DNA of 64,000 nt from Niveispirillum lacus (GTDB taxonomy: Bacteria > Pseudomonadota > Alphaproteobacteria > Azospirillales > Azospirillaceae): positions 124,001 to 188,000 of the forward strand of contig NZ_NOXU01000023.1 of NCBI RefSeq assembly GCF_002251795.1. Reading direction: 5' to 3'. Below the pieces are notes generated by a model. The model was not told the DNA's origin. It did not search any database and saw only the letters and a program-made list of their open reading frames with translations. Numbering within the stretch: the stretch's first letter is position 1; each line of letters starts with the position of its first letter. This document shows, piece by piece, positions 50,961 to 60,041 of this stretch. Position numbers and translations under genes: made by a program.

Positions 50961-51923
50961 ATGGAACGGCAGGCCCGAACCGGCTATGGCGTTGCGGCCC
51001 TGCTGCTGCTGCTCGGCTGTGTGCTGTTCGTGGCCGGGGCCCGCCACATGGTGCCGGCACCGACCCGGCCGCTGGCCATCGGCACCAATCTGTGGATTGG
51101 CTATGAACCATTCCATGTGGCCCGCGCCGCCGGCACCCTGCCCGATGATGTGACCCTGGTGGAGGCCCGGTCATCGCCTTCCCTGATGGAAGCCCTGGCG
51201 TCGGGCAGCCTGGATGGTGCTGCCCTGACCCTGGACGAGGTGATGCGGCTGGAGGCGGCGGGTGTCCCCATGGCGGTGCTGGCCATACTGGACGTGTCAA
51301 AGGGGGCCGACGTGGTCCTGGCCCGCGATGCGGCGGCCAAGGCGCGCGGACCTGCCGGTGCCCATTTCGGGGTGGAAACCGGCGGGGTGGGCGCCTTTGT
51401 GCTCTACCGCTTTCTGGAACGACAGGGCCTGACCATGGGTCAGGTGCGGGTGACGCCGGTGCCTGTGGGTGACCATGCCGATGCGATGCGCCGCATGGAT
51501 ATTGATTACATCGTCACCTATGAACCGCTGGTCAGCCATCTGGAACAGGCGGGCGCCGTGCGGGTGTTTGACAGCGCCGACATGCCGGGCGAGGTGGTGG
51601 ATGTTCTGGCCGTCCGCCGGGACCGGCTGGCCGGGCGGGAGGCAACATTGCGTGACCTGCTGACCGCCTGGTATGGCGGGGTGGACAAGATGCTGCGCGG
51701 CGATGACAACACGATAAACCGGGTCAGCCAGCGCCAGAACCTGCCGGAAGCGCGGGTGCGGCAGGTTCTGGCCCATCTGGACTTTCCCGGCCCCGCCGTC
51801 GGCCGTACCATGATGACCACGAACAGCACCGCTGTCCCGGCGGTGCAGCGCTGGCTGGTCGCCTCAGGCGATGTGGGTCGGGCCCCACAGATCCTTCTTG
51901 ATCCCTCGTTTCTGCCGAAATAG
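50961..51923 (+). CDS. Periplasmic substrate-binding protein, NMT1/TauA-like
   Basis: A 320-aa protein with an N-terminal signal anchor (VAALLLLLGCVLFVAGA) and the SsuA/THI5-type fold: IGTNLWIGYEPFHVARAAG, EALASGSLDGAALTLDEVMRL, FGVETGGVGAFVLYRFLERQG. The signal contains LLLLLGC, so lipid attachment is possible. There is no ABC permease or ATPase gene nearby. Instead, 9 bp downstream begins a membrane EAL-domain sensor, so this protein probably presents a ligand to that sensor rather than feeding a transporter. The very strong GGGAGGGGGAGGGGG ribosome site fits high expression. Confidence 0.85.
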   Translation: MERQARTGYGVAALLLLLGCVLFVAGARHMVPAPTRPLAIGTNLWIGYEPFHVARAAGTLPDDVTLVEARSSPSLMEALASGSLDGAALTLDEVMRLEAAGVPMAVLAILDVSKGADVVLARDAAAKARGPAGAHFGVETGGVGAFVLYRFLERQGLTMGQVRVTPVPVGDHADAMRRMDIDYIVTYEPLVSHLEQAGAVRVFDSADMPGEVVDVLAVRRDRLAGREATLRDLLTAWYGGVDKMLRGDDNTINRVSQRQNLPEARVRQVLAHLDFPGPAVGRTMMTTNSTAVPAVQRWLVASGDVGRAPQILLDPSFLPK

Positions 51924-51932
51924 GGGGCGGGC

Positions 51933-54362
51933 ATGCGCAATCCCACGATGCTGACCGTGCTGCTGCTGCCCCCGATGCTGGGGGTGGCCATCATGGCCCT
52001 GTTTGCCTGGCTGGTTTTGTATCCGAACCTGCTGGCAGAGGTTTTGGAACATGAACGGCAGATGTTTGCCCAGAGTGGCGGCGATACTGCGTCAGAGATT
52101 GCGGACCGTTTTGCCCATCATGACGGGCCGGAAATGGACGCCATCGACCGCGCCGCGCTGCGGTCCCGTGCGGATCTGGTGGTGCTGGTCGATGCCGATG
52201 GCAAAACCATTTTCGCCAATGATGTGATCCTGGAAGGCGGTAATCTGGGAGCCATCGCCATGGTGCCGGCCAGCCTGCGCCGGGCTGTGGCGGACCGGAC
52301 CTGCGGCCGGGGGGTTGTGGTGGCGGAGGCGGACCGGCTGCTGGCCGGCTGCTGGACCATCAATGCCGACAACCGCCTGCTGGGCGGACCGGAAGCGCTG
52401 GCCGGGCATCTGCTGCTGGTGCAGCGGATCGACTGGGCCATGTCCCAGGCCCGCGCCGAACTGCTGAATGACAGTCTGCGGCTGGCGGGGGGGCTGCTGG
52501 CCCTGCTGGGCCTGCTGGTGTTTTTGACGGTGCGGCTGATCGTGGCGCCGGTGTCTCGGCTGGCCGGGCGGCTGCAACAGCTTGGCGACAATGACGAGCC
52601 GGTGCGCCTGCCCCGGACCGGCATCCGCGAATTGCGGGATTTTGCGCGGGTCCTGAACCAGACGCTGATGGCGCTGCGCGGACGTGAACGCGAATTGCAG
52701 GCGATCCTGAACACGGCGGTCGATGGTGTTGTCACCATTGATACGGACGGCACTATCCTGCAGGCCAACCAGGCCGCCGCTACCCTGTTCGGCTATTCGG
52801 TCAATGCCATGCTGGGCCAGTCCATTTCGATGCTGATGACCGACATCGATGCTGGGCGGCATGCCGGCTACATCAACACCTATATGGATACGGGCCACGC
52901 GCGGGTCATCGGCAGGGGCCGGGAGGTGGTGGCCCGCCGGGCCGATGGGACCACCTTCCTGGCCTTTATGTCGGTGGGGCGGCTGGATCTGCCGACGGGG
53001 CTGCATTTCACAGCCCTGATCCGCGATGTCACCGCCGAACGTCAGGCCAAGATCGAGATGCACCGGCTGGCCCACCGCGACCCGGACCTGGACCTGCTGA
53101 ACCGCCGGTCCTGGGAACGCGAACTGACCGGCATGCTGGCCGCGGCAGGGGAGGGGACGGGGTTCTGGGTGCTGCTGGCCTATGTCCGCAATCTCGACGA
53201 TCTGGCCGTGACCTTCGGGCCGCAGATTGAAACCGCCATCATGGGGGCGGTTCATCGGCGCGTTCACAGCATGTTGACCGGGTGCGAACTGACGGCCCGG
53301 TTGGCCCGGCGCCAATTGGCCTATGCCATCTTGTCGCCGCAGGGGGAAGCCCCCCCCTATCTGATGGCGGCCCTGTCGGCGTCCTTCCGGGACGGGGTTG
53401 ATCTGGGCGGCCTGTCGACCCTGCCGGACGTGCATTTTGTCGTGGTGCCGCAGGCCCACCGGTTCCCCGACCATGAAGCCCTGATCCTGGCCCAGGATGC
53501 CGGTGGCAGTTGGGCCGCCCAGACCGCTGATCAACGGGCCAGCACCATCTTTGTCTATGACGACCATGTGGGTCGCGCCATCAGGGAACGCACGGCCGTG
53601 GCGGGCGACCTGCCGGGGGCGATGGCCGCCGGCCAATTATATCCCGTGTTCCAGCCGCAGATCCGCCTGGGGGATGGCAGTGTGCGCGGCGTGGAAACCC
53701 TGGTGCGCTGGCGCCGGCCGGATGGCAAGCCGGGGCCGGGGCCGGCCCTGTTCATTCCTGTGGCCGAACGGATCGGTCTGGTGGGGGATATCGACCGGCT
53801 GGTCACCCGCAGCACCCTGCACCATCTGTCGGCCGGGCGCCTGAACCTGCCGCGCAATGCCGTCATCTCGATCAATGCCTCGGTCAAGGAACTGGCCGAT
53901 CCGGTCTGGCTGGACGGGCTGCTGGAGATTGTCCGCAATGCCGGTGTGCCGGCGGGGCAGTTGGAGATTGAGGTGACGGAAACCGCCGTCATGGAAAATC
54001 TGGACCGGACCGCCGGTGTCCTGGCCCATCTGCGGGCCAGCGGCGTGAAGGTGGCCATTGATGATTTCGGCGCCGGCTACGCCTCGCTCTCCTACCTGAA
54101 ACACCTGCCGGCCGACCTGATCAAGATCGACCAGGGCTTCATCCGCGATCTGACCGACAGCCGCCGGTCCCGCCATATCGTGGCGGCGGTGATCAATCTG
54201 GCGCATGATCTGGAAATGGAGGTGGTGGCCGAAGGGGTGGAAAACGCCAACACCGCCGCCATCCTGACCGAAATCGGCTGCGATATCGGCCAGGGCTGGC
54301 ATTTCGGCCGCCCCATGGAAGCCGACGCCCTGTCCAGCTTCATGAAGGAACGGGCGGGCTGA
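51933..54362 (+). CDS. Membrane c-di-GMP phosphodiesterase with HAMP-PAS-GGDEF(degenerate)-EAL
   Basis: An 809-aa sensor. A helix (10-30), a periplasmic domain, a second membrane helix and HAMP (about 180-250), PAS (RELQAILNTAVDGVVTIDTDGTILQANQAA), a degenerate GGDEF domain lacking the GGDEF loop, and an EAL domain follow in order. EAL catalytic residues are present (VETLVRW as the EAL box, SINAS, EVTETAV, IDDFGAGY, LIKIDQGF, AEGVENA), so it should hydrolyse c-di-GMP. It is translated 9 bp after the binding-protein gene; the two probably form a ligand-controlled c-di-GMP module. Confidence 0.9.
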   Translation: MRNPTMLTVLLLPPMLGVAIMALFAWLVLYPNLLAEVLEHERQMFAQSGGDTASEIADRFAHHDGPEMDAIDRAALRSRADLVVLVDADGKTIFANDVILEGGNLGAIAMVPASLRRAVADRTCGRGVVVAEADRLLAGCWTINADNRLLGGPEALAGHLLLVQRIDWAMSQARAELLNDSLRLAGGLLALLGLLVFLTVRLIVAPVSRLAGRLQQLGDNDEPVRLPRTGIRELRDFARVLNQTLMALRGRERELQAILNTAVDGVVTIDTDGTILQANQAAATLFGYSVNAMLGQSISMLMTDIDAGRHAGYINTYMDTGHARVIGRGREVVARRADGTTFLAFMSVGRLDLPTGLHFTALIRDVTAERQAKIEMHRLAHRDPDLDLLNRRSWERELTGMLAAAGEGTGFWVLLAYVRNLDDLAVTFGPQIETAIMGAVHRRVHSMLTGCELTARLARRQLAYAILSPQGEAPPYLMAALSASFRDGVDLGGLSTLPDVHFVVVPQAHRFPDHEALILAQDAGGSWAAQTADQRASTIFVYDDHVGRAIRERTAVAGDLPGAMAAGQLYPVFQPQIRLGDGSVRGVETLVRWRRPDGKPGPGPALFIPVAERIGLVGDIDRLVTRSTLHHLSAGRLNLPRNAVISINASVKELADPVWLDGLLEIVRNAGVPAGQLEIEVTETAVMENLDRTAGVLAHLRASGVKVAIDDFGAGYASLSYLKHLPADLIKIDQGFIRDLTDSRRSRHIVAAVINLAHDLEMEVVAEGVENANTAAILTEIGCDIGQGWHFGRPMEADALSSFMKERAG

Positions 54363-54409
54363 CAATCGGGGGCCGGGGCCCCGGCGTCGGGGGGCAGGGA
54401 AATCGCCCC

Positions 54410-55108
54410 TTAATCCCCGCGCACATCCTCCACCATTTCCTCCAGCCGCTCGAAATCCGGGACCAGCAGGCTGTTGCCCTGGCGGATCACGATATTGTCG
54501 CGCGACAGGTCGCTCATCACCCGCGCCACGGTTTCGCGGGTGGTGGACACGCGCGAGGCAATGTCGGAATGGATGGGGATGGGGGTGATTCCGGCCTTGC
54601 CGTCGGGGCGCAGGCCAGCCTTGGCCAGGCGCAGCAGTTCGGCATGCACCCGGTTATTGGCGCCAAGCGTCGACAGATCCATGATGCGCCCGGTCGAGGC
54701 GCGGACAATCTGGGTCAACCGGTGCATGACCTTGGTCGCCACGCCGGGATGCCGGGTCGCGGTTTCCAGAAACAGACGCGGCGACATGAAGGCCACCAGG
54801 GTTTCGGTCAAGGCCACGATGCTGGCCGAGCGCGGGCCGCCATCAATGGCCGACAATTCGCCCAGATACCCCCCGGCCTCGACATCGTCAAAGGTGATCT
54901 CCCGGCCCGACAGCGAATAATTCACCACCCGTACCCGGCCTTCCACGATCAGACAGACATCACGGCTGTCTGATGACCGATCGACAATCTGTTCTTGGGG
55001 ATGAAAATGCCGCCAGCTGCAATTCCGGGCGATGATGGCGCGCTCTTCCGGGGTCAGGCTGTGCAGCAGGTCGATCCGGTCGAGATTGGCGGGATGGGCG
55101 TCGCTCAC
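54410..55108 (-). CDS. Crp/Fnr-family transcriptional regulator
   Basis: A 232-aa regulator with a cyclic-nucleotide-binding-type sensor (FHPQEQIVDRSSDSRDVCLIVEGRVRVVNYSLSGREITFDDVEAGGYLGELSAIDGGPRSASIVAL, close to the cAMP-contact segment GELSAIDGGPRSAS) and a C-terminal winged helix (SDIASRVSTTRETVARVMSDL). It lacks Fnr cysteine clusters. Similar proteins in alphaproteobacteria respond to cAMP or cGMP. It is divergent from the DUF502 gene across a gap with a 32-bp palindrome. Confidence 0.9.
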   Translation of the reverse strand: MSDAHPANLDRIDLLHSLTPEERAIIARNCSWRHFHPQEQIVDRSSDSRDVCLIVEGRVRVVNYSLSGREITFDDVEAGGYLGELSAIDGGPRSASIVALTETLVAFMSPRLFLETATRHPGVATKVMHRLTQIVRASTGRIMDLSTLGANNRVHAELLRLAKAGLRPDGKAGITPIPIHSDIASRVSTTRETVARVMSDLSRDNIVIRQGNSLLVPDFERLEEMVEDVRGD

Positions 55109-55182
55109 GGCTATATCCAGGATAGGGTCGGTTCCATAGACAATATATTTAGGCTCGCCGGCCGCAAACCGCTACGGTAAAC

Positions 55183-55214
55183 CCTGTTCACCTTGCGTAC
55201 GCAGGGTGAACAGG
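55183..55214. repeat. 32-bp near-perfect palindrome in divergent promoter region
   Basis: CCTGTTCACC-T-TGCGTACGCA-G-GGTGAACAGG has a single mismatched pair over 32 bp and a 10-bp perfect core TGCGTACGCA. It lies 75 bp from the Crp/Fnr start and 92 bp from the DUF502 start. It may be a regulator-binding site or a cruciform; no T-run makes it a terminator. Confidence 0.7.
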
Positions 55215-55305
55215 ACCGGCGGCTGCCATGGCGGTACCCGGTCCGGACCCGGCTGCCGGAACAAAGGGCGGTCGATTGTTTTTCGGTTCATGACAGGGGG
55301 ACGGC

Positions 55306-56082
55306 ATGGGTGATGGCAAGGACGGGCGCCGGCTGCGGGGGCTCGCCCTGTTTTCGGGGCTGCATCTGACCCTGGCGGCACGGCTGAAAGCCTATCTGTT
55401 CACCGGTATCCTGGTGACGGCCCCCATTTCCATCACGCTGTATCTGGCGTGGCTGGTGGTGGATGGGGTGGACCGGCTGGTCGACAATCTGTTGCCCGCC
55501 GCCTACCGTCCCGATCAGTTGCTGCCTTTCACCCTGCCGGGTCTGGGGTTGCTGCTGCTGCTGGTGTTCTTGATCCTGGTCGGCATGGTGTCCGCCGGCA
55601 TGGTTGGCAGCCTGATGGTGCGACTCGGCGAGGCGCTGGTGGGCCGGATGCCGGTGCTGCGCGGCATCTATACGGCCGTGAAGCAGGTGTTTGAAACCGT
55701 GCTGGCGCAGAAATCCGATGCCTTCCGCGAGGTGGTGCTGGTCGAATTTCCGCGCAAGGATGCCTGGTCCATCGCCTTTGTCACCGGCACCACAAGGGGC
55801 GAGGTGGCGCAGGTTCTGGAAGGGGGGGATACCATGGTCAATGTATTTGTCCCCACCACCCCCAACCCCACCTCCGGTTACCTGATCTTTGTCCCCCGCA
55901 CTGCCCTAAAAATCCTGCGGATGAGTGTGGAGGACGGGCTGAAACTGGTTGTCTCCGGTGGCTTGGTGGCACCGGGGGACGCGGCCGTGGCCAGCAGCCC
56001 CCCGCGCCGCCAGCCGCCCCTGGCGGCAACCGGCACTCTGCCGGGAACGGTGACGATCAAGCCCCCTGAAAAGACGCAGTGA
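55306..56082 (+). CDS. DUF502-family membrane protein
   Basis: A 258-aa inner-membrane protein with two strong helices (FTGILVTAPISITLYLAWLVV and LPGLGLLLLLVFLILVGMVSAGMVG) and a conserved C-terminal soluble domain (IYTAVKQVFETVLAQKSDAFREVVLVEFPRKDAWSIAFVTG, VNVFVPTTPNPTSGYLIFVPR), all typical of DUF502. The function of the family is not established. It stands alone between the Crp/Fnr gene and a convergent chemoreceptor gene. Confidence 0.85.
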   Translation: MGDGKDGRRLRGLALFSGLHLTLAARLKAYLFTGILVTAPISITLYLAWLVVDGVDRLVDNLLPAAYRPDQLLPFTLPGLGLLLLLVFLILVGMVSAGMVGSLMVRLGEALVGRMPVLRGIYTAVKQVFETVLAQKSDAFREVVLVEFPRKDAWSIAFVTGTTRGEVAQVLEGGDTMVNVFVPTTPNPTSGYLIFVPRTALKILRMSVEDGLKLVVSGGLVAPGDAAVASSPPRRQPPLAATGTLPGTVTIKPPEKTQ

Positions 56083-56110
56083 GCGTGCTTGCGGTCAGCA
56101 TAAGCACGCT
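56082..56110. terminator. Hairpin between convergent DUF502 and chemoreceptor genes
   Basis: AGCGTGCTT (56082-56090) pairs with AAGCACGCT (56102-56110) around an 11-base loop. It fills the whole gap between the two stop codons and can end transcripts from both sides. Confidence 0.65.
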
Positions 56111-57466
56111 TCAGCGCACCGTCTTCAGTTCGGTCAGGAAGGCGTCGAACCCCTGGCGCAATCCGGCAGACTCCTGTGACAGGCTGGTCGACGCCGTACC
56201 CACTTCGCCGGCGGTGGCGGCCACAATCTCGGCCGCACCGCTGACGCCGGTCACACTTTCCCCCACCTCGGCCGTGGCCATGGCGGCCATCTGTACATTG
56301 CGGGCGATTTCGGCGGTGGCCGCCCCCTGCTGCTCCACCGCCGCCGCGATGGCGCCGGAAATCTGGTTCATTTCGCGGATGGTGCGGTCGATGGTGGCGA
56401 TGGCATCAACGGCCTTGCCCATGCGGCCCTGCATCTCTGCAACCTGCTTGGCGATATCCTCGGTGGCGCGCGCCGTCTGGTTGGCCAGTTGTTTCACCTC
56501 ACCGGCCACCACCGCAAAGCCCTTGCCCGCCTCCCCGGCGCGCGCCGCCTCGATCGTGGCGTTGAGCGCCAGAAGATTGGTCTGTTCGGCAATATCGGCG
56601 ATCAGATCCACGACCTGGTTGATGCGGCCTGTCGCCTCGGCCAGGGCGCTGATGGTGCTTTCGGCATTGCCGGCTTCCAGCACCGCTTCCCGCGCCACAT
56701 TGGTGGACCGGTTGACCTGATTGACGATCTCCCCGATGGAGGCCGACAATTCTTCCGACGCCGAGGCCACGCTGGACACATTGTCGGCGGCGCGGTCAGC
56801 AGCGGTCTGCGCCGACCGGGCAAGCTGGGTGGTCTCGATCACTGACTGGCGCATCCGCCCCGCGCTGCCATCCAGTTGCGTGGCGGCATCGGCCACCCCA
56901 TCCACCATATGGCGCACATGGTCGTTCAGTTTGCCGGCGATGGCTTCCAGCCGCTTGTCATGGGCGGCGGCGTTTTCTTCCAGATAGACAGAGATGACCA
57001 GATCCATGTCCAGCATCACCGCCAGATTGACGGCGCGCATGGTCTCCGACAGCTCGGCCGCCGCGGCCGCCGGGCGCCAGCGACTGCTGGACCCCACCAC
57101 CATGCTCTTATACAGGCGCGACAAGGTGGTGGCATAGCCGCCCAGATACCAGCGCGGTTCCAGGCCCAGCACGGAATGGACCCGCCCGATGGCCCGGACA
57201 CTGTTGAAATAAGCCTCGTCGAACCTGCCGGTGAACAGGTTCAGCCAATGTTCGAGCTGCCGTTCACGGGCATGCCGCATGACCGCATCATTGCGGAACA
57301 TCTTCATCATCTGCGGCCAGCGCGTCAGATCGGCATAGAAAGCATCAATGACGGCGGGCAAGGCCGCAGCGATGCGGGGTCGGGCAGCGGCCAAGGTGGC
57401 GCGGACCCCGGCATCAATGCCAACAAAGGCCAGCCGCTCGTCCCGGTTGACAGCAGTGAGTTCCAT
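56111..57466 (-). CDS. Globin-coupled methyl-accepting chemotaxis protein
   Basis: A soluble aerotaxis-type receptor of 451 aa. The N-terminal 170 residues form a sensor globin ([59 protein letters not shown] with the likely proximal His), followed directly by a methyl-accepting signalling domain with the hairpin tip [45 protein letters not shown]. There are no membrane helices. It would bind haem and O2 (or NO) and signal to CheA. It stands without other chemotaxis genes. Confidence 0.92.
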   Translation of the reverse strand: MELTAVNRDERLAFVGIDAGVRATLAAARPRIAAALPAVIDAFYADLTRWPQMMKMFRNDAVMRHARERQLEHWLNLFTGRFDEAYFNSVRAIGRVHSVLGLEPRWYLGGYATTLSRLYKSMVVGSSSRWRPAAAAAELSETMRAVNLAVMLDMDLVISVYLEENAAAHDKRLEAIAGKLNDHVRHMVDGVADAATQLDGSAGRMRQSVIETTQLARSAQTAADRAADNVSSVASASEELSASIGEIVNQVNRSTNVAREAVLEAGNAESTISALAEATGRINQVVDLIADIAEQTNLLALNATIEAARAGEAGKGFAVVAGEVKQLANQTARATEDIAKQVAEMQGRMGKAVDAIATIDRTIREMNQISGAIAAAVEQQGAATAEIARNVQMAAMATAEVGESVTGVSGAAEIVAATAGEVGTASTSLSQESAGLRQGFDAFLTELKTVR

Positions 57467-57655
57467 GATTGCAGCCCCTTATTTTCAGGCATTCATGACA
57501 TAAGAAGATCAACAAAAGGTAATCGCTTTCAAACAAAATGATTCTGCAATTTCATTGAAATTGCAGAGTGAGGATTATCGGATACATAGGTATTTCGTCT
57601 AAACGCGCTATCACTTTTGACCTACATCCCGCGTCCCTGCCCAAAAATCTGGCGA

Positions 57656-58408
57656 TCAGCTTGACGATGAACCGGCGGGCAGACCCCATCTGATCCCCCG
57701 GCGCAGCAGCTCGTAATAGACCGGATGGGACCAGGCGCCGCGTTCGACGAACGGGTAAAAATCGGCCAGCGGGCGCAGGTCAAAGCGGCCCCGGCAATGG
57801 CCCAGGGTCAGGTAAAGCACCTCGCCGCCATGGCTGGGGCGGGTGTAAAGAACCATATGGTCCTGCTCGGGCCAGGTATCATGCACAAATTCCGGCGTGA
57901 CCCCGGCAAAACGGGTGGTCAGCAGAGCATGATTGCCGGGGTGGAAGCGGCAAAGATACTGTTCATCCTCGACAAAAAAATCGCGCAGACCCTGGGTCAG
58001 CCCATGGGTTTTGTCGGCCACCTTCACCTTGAACCGGCCGATGGGCGGATGGGCCTGGAACTGGCTGCCCAGCATCTCCATGAATTCCGGCGCACAGTCC
58101 GGGCAATCGACCTTGCCTCCTTCCAGGAAATGCAGGATGGAATTGGTGCCGTGCAGGGCAAACCAGCGCCGGCCCTGGCCCAGGAAATCCCGCAGCGCCG
58201 CCACACCGTCGGCATCTGGAACAATGTCGCATGTATAGGTGATCAGCATGTCGGCGGCCCGGATGGCCGCCCCATCGCTGTAATCATTCAGCACCGTGAC
58301 CCGCACCGCCTCATGCTCGGCCAGCAGCTTCAGCAGTTCCAGACGGGCAAAGTCGATATCATGATATTTGCCGCCGGCGATCAGGCAGACATCAATGCGT
58401 GTGGACAT
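57656..58408 (-). CDS. ThuA-like domain protein
   Basis: A 250-aa protein with the ThuA (trehalose-utilisation, class I glutamine amidotransferase-like) fold: VCLIAGGKYHDIDFARLELLKLL, ADMLITYTCDIVPDADGVAALRDFLGQGRRWFALHGTNSI, and FHPGNHALLTTRF...GGEVLYLTLGHCRGRFD. The enzymatic activity of the family is unclear, and the catalytic Cys of amidotransferases is absent (HGTNS in the elbow). It is last in a minus-strand run with VOC and MaoC-like genes, which implies breakdown of an unknown small molecule. Confidence 0.8.
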   Translation of the reverse strand: MSTRIDVCLIAGGKYHDIDFARLELLKLLAEHEAVRVTVLNDYSDGAAIRAADMLITYTCDIVPDADGVAALRDFLGQGRRWFALHGTNSILHFLEGGKVDCPDCAPEFMEMLGSQFQAHPPIGRFKVKVADKTHGLTQGLRDFFVEDEQYLCRFHPGNHALLTTRFAGVTPEFVHDTWPEQDHMVLYTRPSHGGEVLYLTLGHCRGRFDLRPLADFYPFVERGAWSHPVYYELLRRGIRWGLPAGSSSS

Positions 58409-58424
58409 GGGGTTCCTCTCCCGC

Positions 58425-58961
58425 TCACCCGGCCGCGCGCGGACGGCGGATCGGGTTGCTGCCGTCCCAGTCGCGGCTGGCCGCCTGGACCTTGGCGAAA
58501 AATGCCATCAGGGACGGTGTGGCCTCAAACAGCTCGACCATGGTGCCCTGAAAGGCGCCGGCCGTATCGAAATAGGCAAAACCGGTGCCGGCCAGGGTGG
58601 CGCCGCCCTGCAGCACCGTCAGGCCATGGGCCTGGGCACGGGCCAGATCGGCGGCATAATTGCTGGTGGCGACACCCACATGGTGCAGGCCCTGTCGCCC
58701 CTCGGCCAGGAATTCCTGATAAATGCTGGGCGCATCATTTAACGGCTGCACCAGTTCGATCTGCATATCCCCGCTATAGGCGGTGGCCACCGCCATCTGG
58801 ATATCAACCGTCTGGCCCCGGAACCGGGTTTCGGCAAAGGCGATGCGCGGCATCACATAAAACGGGCCGACGCCCAGCACCTCCACCCAATGGCGCATCG
58901 CCGCTTCCAGATCGCGGACAACAAAACCATTCTGCATAATCGGTCCGAAAATCCGGCTCAT
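58425..58961 (-). CDS. VOC (glyoxalase/dioxygenase fold) family protein
   Basis: A 178-aa protein with paired beta-alpha-beta-beta-beta units (NGFVVRDLEAAMRHWVEVLGVGPFYV and GLHHVGVATSNYAADLARAQAHGLTVL) and metal-site candidates His in LHHVGV and Glu in IELVQP and MVELFE. It resembles methylmalonyl-CoA epimerase-like and lactoylglutathione lyase-like proteins. The ATG overlaps the stop of the MaoC-like gene (ATGA). The reaction is unknown. Confidence 0.8.
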   Translation of the reverse strand: MSRIFGPIMQNGFVVRDLEAAMRHWVEVLGVGPFYVMPRIAFAETRFRGQTVDIQMAVATAYSGDMQIELVQPLNDAPSIYQEFLAEGRQGLHHVGVATSNYAADLARAQAHGLTVLQGGATLAGTGFAYFDTAGAFQGTMVELFEATPSLMAFFAKVQAASRDWDGSNPIRRPRAAG

Positions 58962-59473
58962 GCCCCACCCCCGTCGGCGGGGAAACGGCGCGAAGGGGAG
59001 GGGACCGGATCAGGGGCGGGGCTGCCCGTGGCGCGCAACCGCACAAAAGAGGTGCTGTCAAAGCGGATCACCACCTGGTCCTCCTGGTTCAGCAACTGAT
59101 GATGCAGGGTGACGATGCCGGCATCGGTGCGTTTGCCCGACGGGCGCTTGGACAGAACAACAGAAGTCGCCCGCACCACATCCCCCGGCCGTAGCGGGGC
59201 CGCCCAGCGGACATTGTCCCAGGCAATGCCGCAGACCCAGGCGATATCGCCATTTTCCTCATGATCCAGGATGCGCCACAGGGCACAATTATAAAGACCG
59301 CTGGCAATCAGTTCACCGAATGGCGACTGCGCTGCCAGCATTGCGTCGGTATGGAAATATTGCGGGTCATACCGCACGGCAAACTCGGTCATCGCTGCCG
59401 CTGTGACGGCGAAGGCCCGGCTCTGCGTGTGTTCCCCGACAATGATATCTTCCCAGAACCGCCAGCCGGCCAT
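58958..59473 (-). CDS. MaoC-like (R)-hydratase domain protein
   Basis: A 171-aa hotdog-fold hydratase: FAVRYDPQYFHTDAMLAAQSPFGELIASGLYNCAL carries the YDPQxxH hydratase motif with its Asp-His pair, and WAAPLRPGDVVRATSVV is the second conserved block. GGGGAG precedes ATG 59473; longer forms upstream are unlikely. It is first in the minus-strand VOC/ThuA operon and divergent from a ferredoxin gene 136 bp away. Its substrate is probably an enoyl-CoA or similar ester. Confidence 0.85.
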   Translation of the reverse strand: MAGWRFWEDIIVGEHTQSRAFAVTAAAMTEFAVRYDPQYFHTDAMLAAQSPFGELIASGLYNCALWRILDHEENGDIAWVCGIAWDNVRWAAPLRPGDVVRATSVVLSKRPSGKRTDAGIVTLHHQLLNQEDQVVIRFDSTSFVRLRATGSPAPDPVPSPSRRFPADGGGA

Positions 59474-59609
59474 GAACACCACTCCCCTGTCACCCGTTCC
59501 CACACCCTTGTTCCGGGCGTCTTGTATCAGTATGGGCAAAATCCTGTATGCATGTCGATGAAAAATGTATATTTTAAGCAGCAACAACGAAAATCATCCG
59601 GGAGGACCC

Positions 59610-59927
59610 ATGCCCACCATCATCGCCATCGACCGCGCGGGCCAGGAACACCGCCTGGCCGCCGATACAGGGCAGTCGTTGATGCAGGTGCTGCGCGACA
59701 ATGACCTGGACGTGATGGCCATCTGCGGCGGTTGCTGTTCATGTGCCACCTGTCATGTCTATGTCGCGGATGACTGGCTGACCGCCTTGGACCCGCAGGC
59801 CCCCGATGAACGCGAACTGGTGCAGGACAGCCCGCATTTCCGCGCCGGCCCCTCGCGCCTGTCCTGCCAGATCCCGGTAACCGACCGGCTGGATGGTCTG
59901 CGCGTGACATTGGCGCCAGAGGACTGA
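59610..59927 (+). CDS. [2Fe-2S] ferredoxin, adrenodoxin/putidaredoxin type
   Basis: A small electron carrier of 105 aa. Cluster cysteines lie in MAICGGCCSCATCHVYV and SRLSCQIPVT, matching the C-x5-C-x2-C...C pattern with an additional Cys in the loop. GGAGGA precedes ATG 59610. This subtype usually serves a cytochrome P450 or a Rieske oxygenase; neither is in the window. It is followed by an SDR gene after 114 bp. Confidence 0.9.
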   Translation: MPTIIAIDRAGQEHRLAADTGQSLMQVLRDNDLDVMAICGGCCSCATCHVYVADDWLTALDPQAPDERELVQDSPHFRAGPSRLSCQIPVTDRLDGLRVTLAPED

Positions 59928-60041
59928 AATCCTTCCATCGCTGCCCCCCGTTTAGGGGCGGGGACAGCACCATTCTTCCCAGAAGATGCGGGTCAGGGGC
60001 ACCGCCGCCCCTCCGCTTCCATCATATGAACGGAGGACGAT

